Origin: Hydractinia symbiolongicarpus
Taxonomy: Eukaryota > Cnidaria > Hydrozoa > Anthoathecata > Hydractiniidae
NCBI RefSeq assembly: GCF_029227915.1
Contig: NC_079880.1
Location: forward strand, 14,032,001-14,096,000
Direction of reading: 5' to 3'
Length of the DNA: 64,000 bases
A program made the translations under genes and the position numbers. The notes below the pieces were generated by a model that worked only from the letters and a program-made list of their open reading frames with translations, made no database searches and was not told where the DNA came from. Of this stretch, positions 61,860 through 64,000 are shown piece after piece; positions within the stretch are counted from its first letter, which is position 1, and every line of letters starts with the position of its first letter.

Positions 61860-62250
61860 AGGCAACGATCTGTGCGCCAGGACTTGTACACCTGGCTGTA
61901 GCTTTACACGTGTTAAGGGCGCCCAACACTCAGCCCTACGCAGATCATTGCCGCAGCGGTCAACCTAATGACAGTGCCAGCCTGTCATGGGGTGATGTGC
62001 GTGAGCGTCAAATCACGAAGACAAGATAAGAATACCAAACCCCCTTGCAGAGCTTCTAAAATGACTCAGGGCAGCAGAATCGTCAGTCCTGAAGGCAAAG
62101 TGAGCAAACTCTGCCTCCCTAGTGGACTGGGGTAACCAGTGGGACCGTTAAACCCAAAGACAAGACAAAAATTCTAGCCCCCTTGCTATGCTTCTTACAG
62201 GATCTGAAGAGAGAGAAGGGAGTGAGCAAACTCCTATATCACGGTAAATT
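61860..62250 (-). mobile_element. Second copy of the intron-2 dispersed element
   Basis: Reverse-orientation relative of about 2,830-3,220. Shared landmarks include CCCAAAGACAAGAC, AGCCCCCTTGCTATGCTTCTTA, GAGTGAGCAAACTCC and the CAACACTCAGCC region. GC content is visibly higher than in the flanks. No ORF. Confidence 0.6.
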
Positions 62251-63134
62251 AACCGGTCAAGGATTAGGTGGGGTAAATTGGTACCGCTAGGGAAATTTAT
62301 TCCCTTCCCAAATTAAAACAAAAGTATCAGTAGTGCTAATAATATTATCGATACTTCTCTTATGATTGTATTGGTATTATCAATACAAATCTATTATCGA
62401 TATCTATTATCGTAGACTTAATATGGCTACCTGTCAAAAAGATTACTGATATTCTAAAAAAAAAAGCAGAAAGCAAAATAGGTAGCTAACTAAATGTATT
62501 TATTTTTTAACACACTAAAAACCTAAAAGCAATAGTTCTCTGTTTACAAAAAAATATGGTTTTAGATTTCAAAGCAGAATACACAAAGGTGTATCGTTTA
62601 TCCATCTACACTCAGTAATATTGAAAGCTTCAAACATATTTCCGTAAAAGGAAATAAACTAACAAAGACCATTCTTCAGCACATTCTTGCATCTTTCTAT
62701 CTTCATGCAGTTGTTAGAGCTAAAAAGGGCTTACTGTGGAAAATAAATATTCAGTCTATTGAAGCATACATATTCTTATCTTCAATTAAAAAGCTGTATC
62801 AACATGCGAGGTCAGCAGTCTTATTTGCTTTAATAGACCCTGACATGTATATATAACTGTATCTACAGGATGCGAGGATAGGTGGTAAAAGCTCTTAAAA
62901 TAGCCTCTTCTATTTAGTACTTTTTTATGTTTAGCTACCACGAATGGATAGTTCGAAGTCAAACTTGAGAAGACAAAACAATGCAAAACGAAAGACAAAA
63001 GTTACTCGAATCGGTATAAGCGTCCAAACCAAAGTTAAATGTATATTTCAATTTAGGTAATAGTACTTAGATTATTTTTTGCACTGTTTTAATGTAAAAA
63101 TGTACTGTATAAATTTATAATTATGATTTTTTAC
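62251..63134. other. AT-rich, with TATTATCGATA repeats
   Basis: At 62,340-62,410 TATTATCGATA and TATCAATA motifs recur. No coding region is seen. Confidence 0.35.
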
Positions 63135-63650
63135 CTAATAGAAATTACAAAAGTTTCTGATTTTTGAATTTATGCCATTGACCACCCGTTTCCATACCTC
63201 CTCTCCCACACCAAATTTTGCATTCACATGAGCCCTAACACATTCCATTTTTCCCTTTTCTAACATCAGTTTTCCTCTTTTACCGGACAGGGAAGATGTC
63301 ATCAACTCCTCTGTCGAGAAAATTCCCTTCATTAGTGGGAATGCACAGTCGACTGCCTCCGATGAATTGGCCAACACAGCTGCAACTCCAAGGACATTCA
63401 TCGAATACAGTGACTGGGCAAACTGTCCAGGTAAAGTGTCATGCGAAGAAAACTGACTCGAGTTCTGGGCAGCTGAATGAACAGCAATTGTGGGATGATT
63501 GTTTGTACTTGGATGAGGCTCATCCACCATTGCATAAGGTTCGTTGAATTCAGAAAAATCATGTAGTGGCGAAAGCGTTGGCGTTTCGTAATCTGAAACA
63601 GAACATATAAATGCCTGCTTTTCAACACGTTCTGCAGCTTGCCTGTTCAT
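63135..63650 (-). CDS. BEN-domain protein, terminal exon
   Basis: An open frame of 171 codons ends at a TAG at 63,135. The C-terminal about 65 residues (FPLMKGIFSTEELMTSSLSG, then VRAHVNAKFGVGEEVWKRVV and INSKIRN) fit the BEN domain, a DNA- and protein-binding fold of chromatin factors that is also found in mobile-element proteins. The first about 90 residues are low-complexity (S, N, H, P). A likely splice acceptor (TTCTGTTTCAG) lies at about 63,592, so the first 20 codons may be intronic. Upstream on the same strand, 63,660-63,970 has coiled-coil-like text (QNQKNLQQEFQDLKDLV) but with in-frame stops, so the gene may be damaged. Confidence 0.6.
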   Translation of the reverse strand: MNRQAAERVEKQAFICSVSDYETPTLSPLHDFSEFNEPYAMVDEPHPSTNNHPTIAVHSAAQNSSQFSSHDTLPGQFAQSLYSMNVLGVAAVLANSSEAVDCAFPLMKGIFSTEELMTSSLSGKRGKLMLEKGKMECVRAHVNAKFGVGEEVWKRVVNGINSKIRNFCNFY

Positions 63651-63654
63651 AAAT

Positions 63655-63970
63655 AAATTTATTCATGCAGTTACCAAGTCTTTTAGATCTTGAAACTCTT
63701 GTTGCAAATTCTTTTGATTTTGCACCACAGAATCCTATAGCTCACAGCATTTGCTAACCGTTTGCGTGCCTCTTTCTTAGGTTTTTAGGATGGATGTATC
63801 TGCCCTTGTCAAATCCTCATAGGTTGTAATACTTGTAATTGGCTAAAGAATAAAAGTAAGATTTTTGTAAAAAATAAATAAACTCTCTTTGTTTATTTAA
63901 GTTGTTTTACTCACTTCTAACGTTTGGATGCGTGGTGCAATTTCCTCCACCATTGTAGAATTCTAGAAGG
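63655..63970 (-). pseudogene. Possible broken upstream exon of the BEN gene
   Basis: The - strand reads PITSITTYEDLTRADTSILK, stop, ERGTQTVSKCCEL, stop, DSVVQNQKNLQQEFQDLKDL. An AG acceptor (ATTCTTTAG) lies just before it at about 63,840. The coiled-coil look and its position fit the N-terminal part of the BEN protein, but two stops interrupt it. Confidence 0.35.
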
Positions 63971-64000
63971 TTATATTTGTATTTTAAAATGCAGATTATT

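Overview
The window is eukaryotic, AT-rich, intron-rich and crowded with short transposable elements. The two clear gene types are a secreted astacin metalloprotease with TSP1 and MAM modules, and a secreted PAN-EGF-fibrinogen-like protein. Together with the THAP, HECT-like, integrase and BEN debris, this suggests a cnidarian, most likely a hydrozoan. That assignment is inference from gene content and composition; no marker gene fixes the species.

Left half (about 1-36 kb). A large inverted duplication dominates. The left arm (about 186-12,790, + strand) and right arm (about 24,418-35,830, - strand) each carry a complete ten-exon astacin gene. The spliced length (1,626 nt, 541 aa), exon sizes and splice phases are identical in the two copies. 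The arms are separated by an 11.6-kb spacer. Bases 1-185 hold the cut-off last exon of a third copy. The arms differ mainly by private insertions in introns: mini-Helitrons, foldback MITEs, a roughly 0.7-kb dispersed element and a decayed ORF. The spacer holds foldback elements, two tRNA-derived SINE-like insertions (one with a 19-bp target-site duplication), a local tandem duplication and a PIF/Harbinger transposase pseudogene.

Middle (36-48 kb). This part is gene-poor. It contains a short ORF on the - strand for a secreted, strongly cationic six-cysteine peptide (38,878-39,096) and a tandem duplication at 41.1-41.8 kb. A five-exon - strand gene (44,046-47,181) encodes a 374-aa signal peptide-PAN-EGF-fibrinogen-like protein.

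Right part (48-64 kb). This is mostly transposon-related and decayed sequence: a Crypton-like tyrosine recombinase C-terminus next to a foldback MITE, an unrecognised broken ORF at 52.3-52.9 kb, a spliceable THAP-domain gene, a truncated HECT/G2E3-like gene, a mutated DDE integrase and a BEN-domain gene fragment. No tRNA or rRNA genes, CRISPR arrays or bacterial-type features were seen.

How the genes relate: both intact gene families are predicted to be secreted or extracellular-matrix proteins. The sequence does not show that they act together. The most distinctive feature of the window is the recent inverted duplication of a whole protease gene and the record of later mobile-element insertions in each arm.
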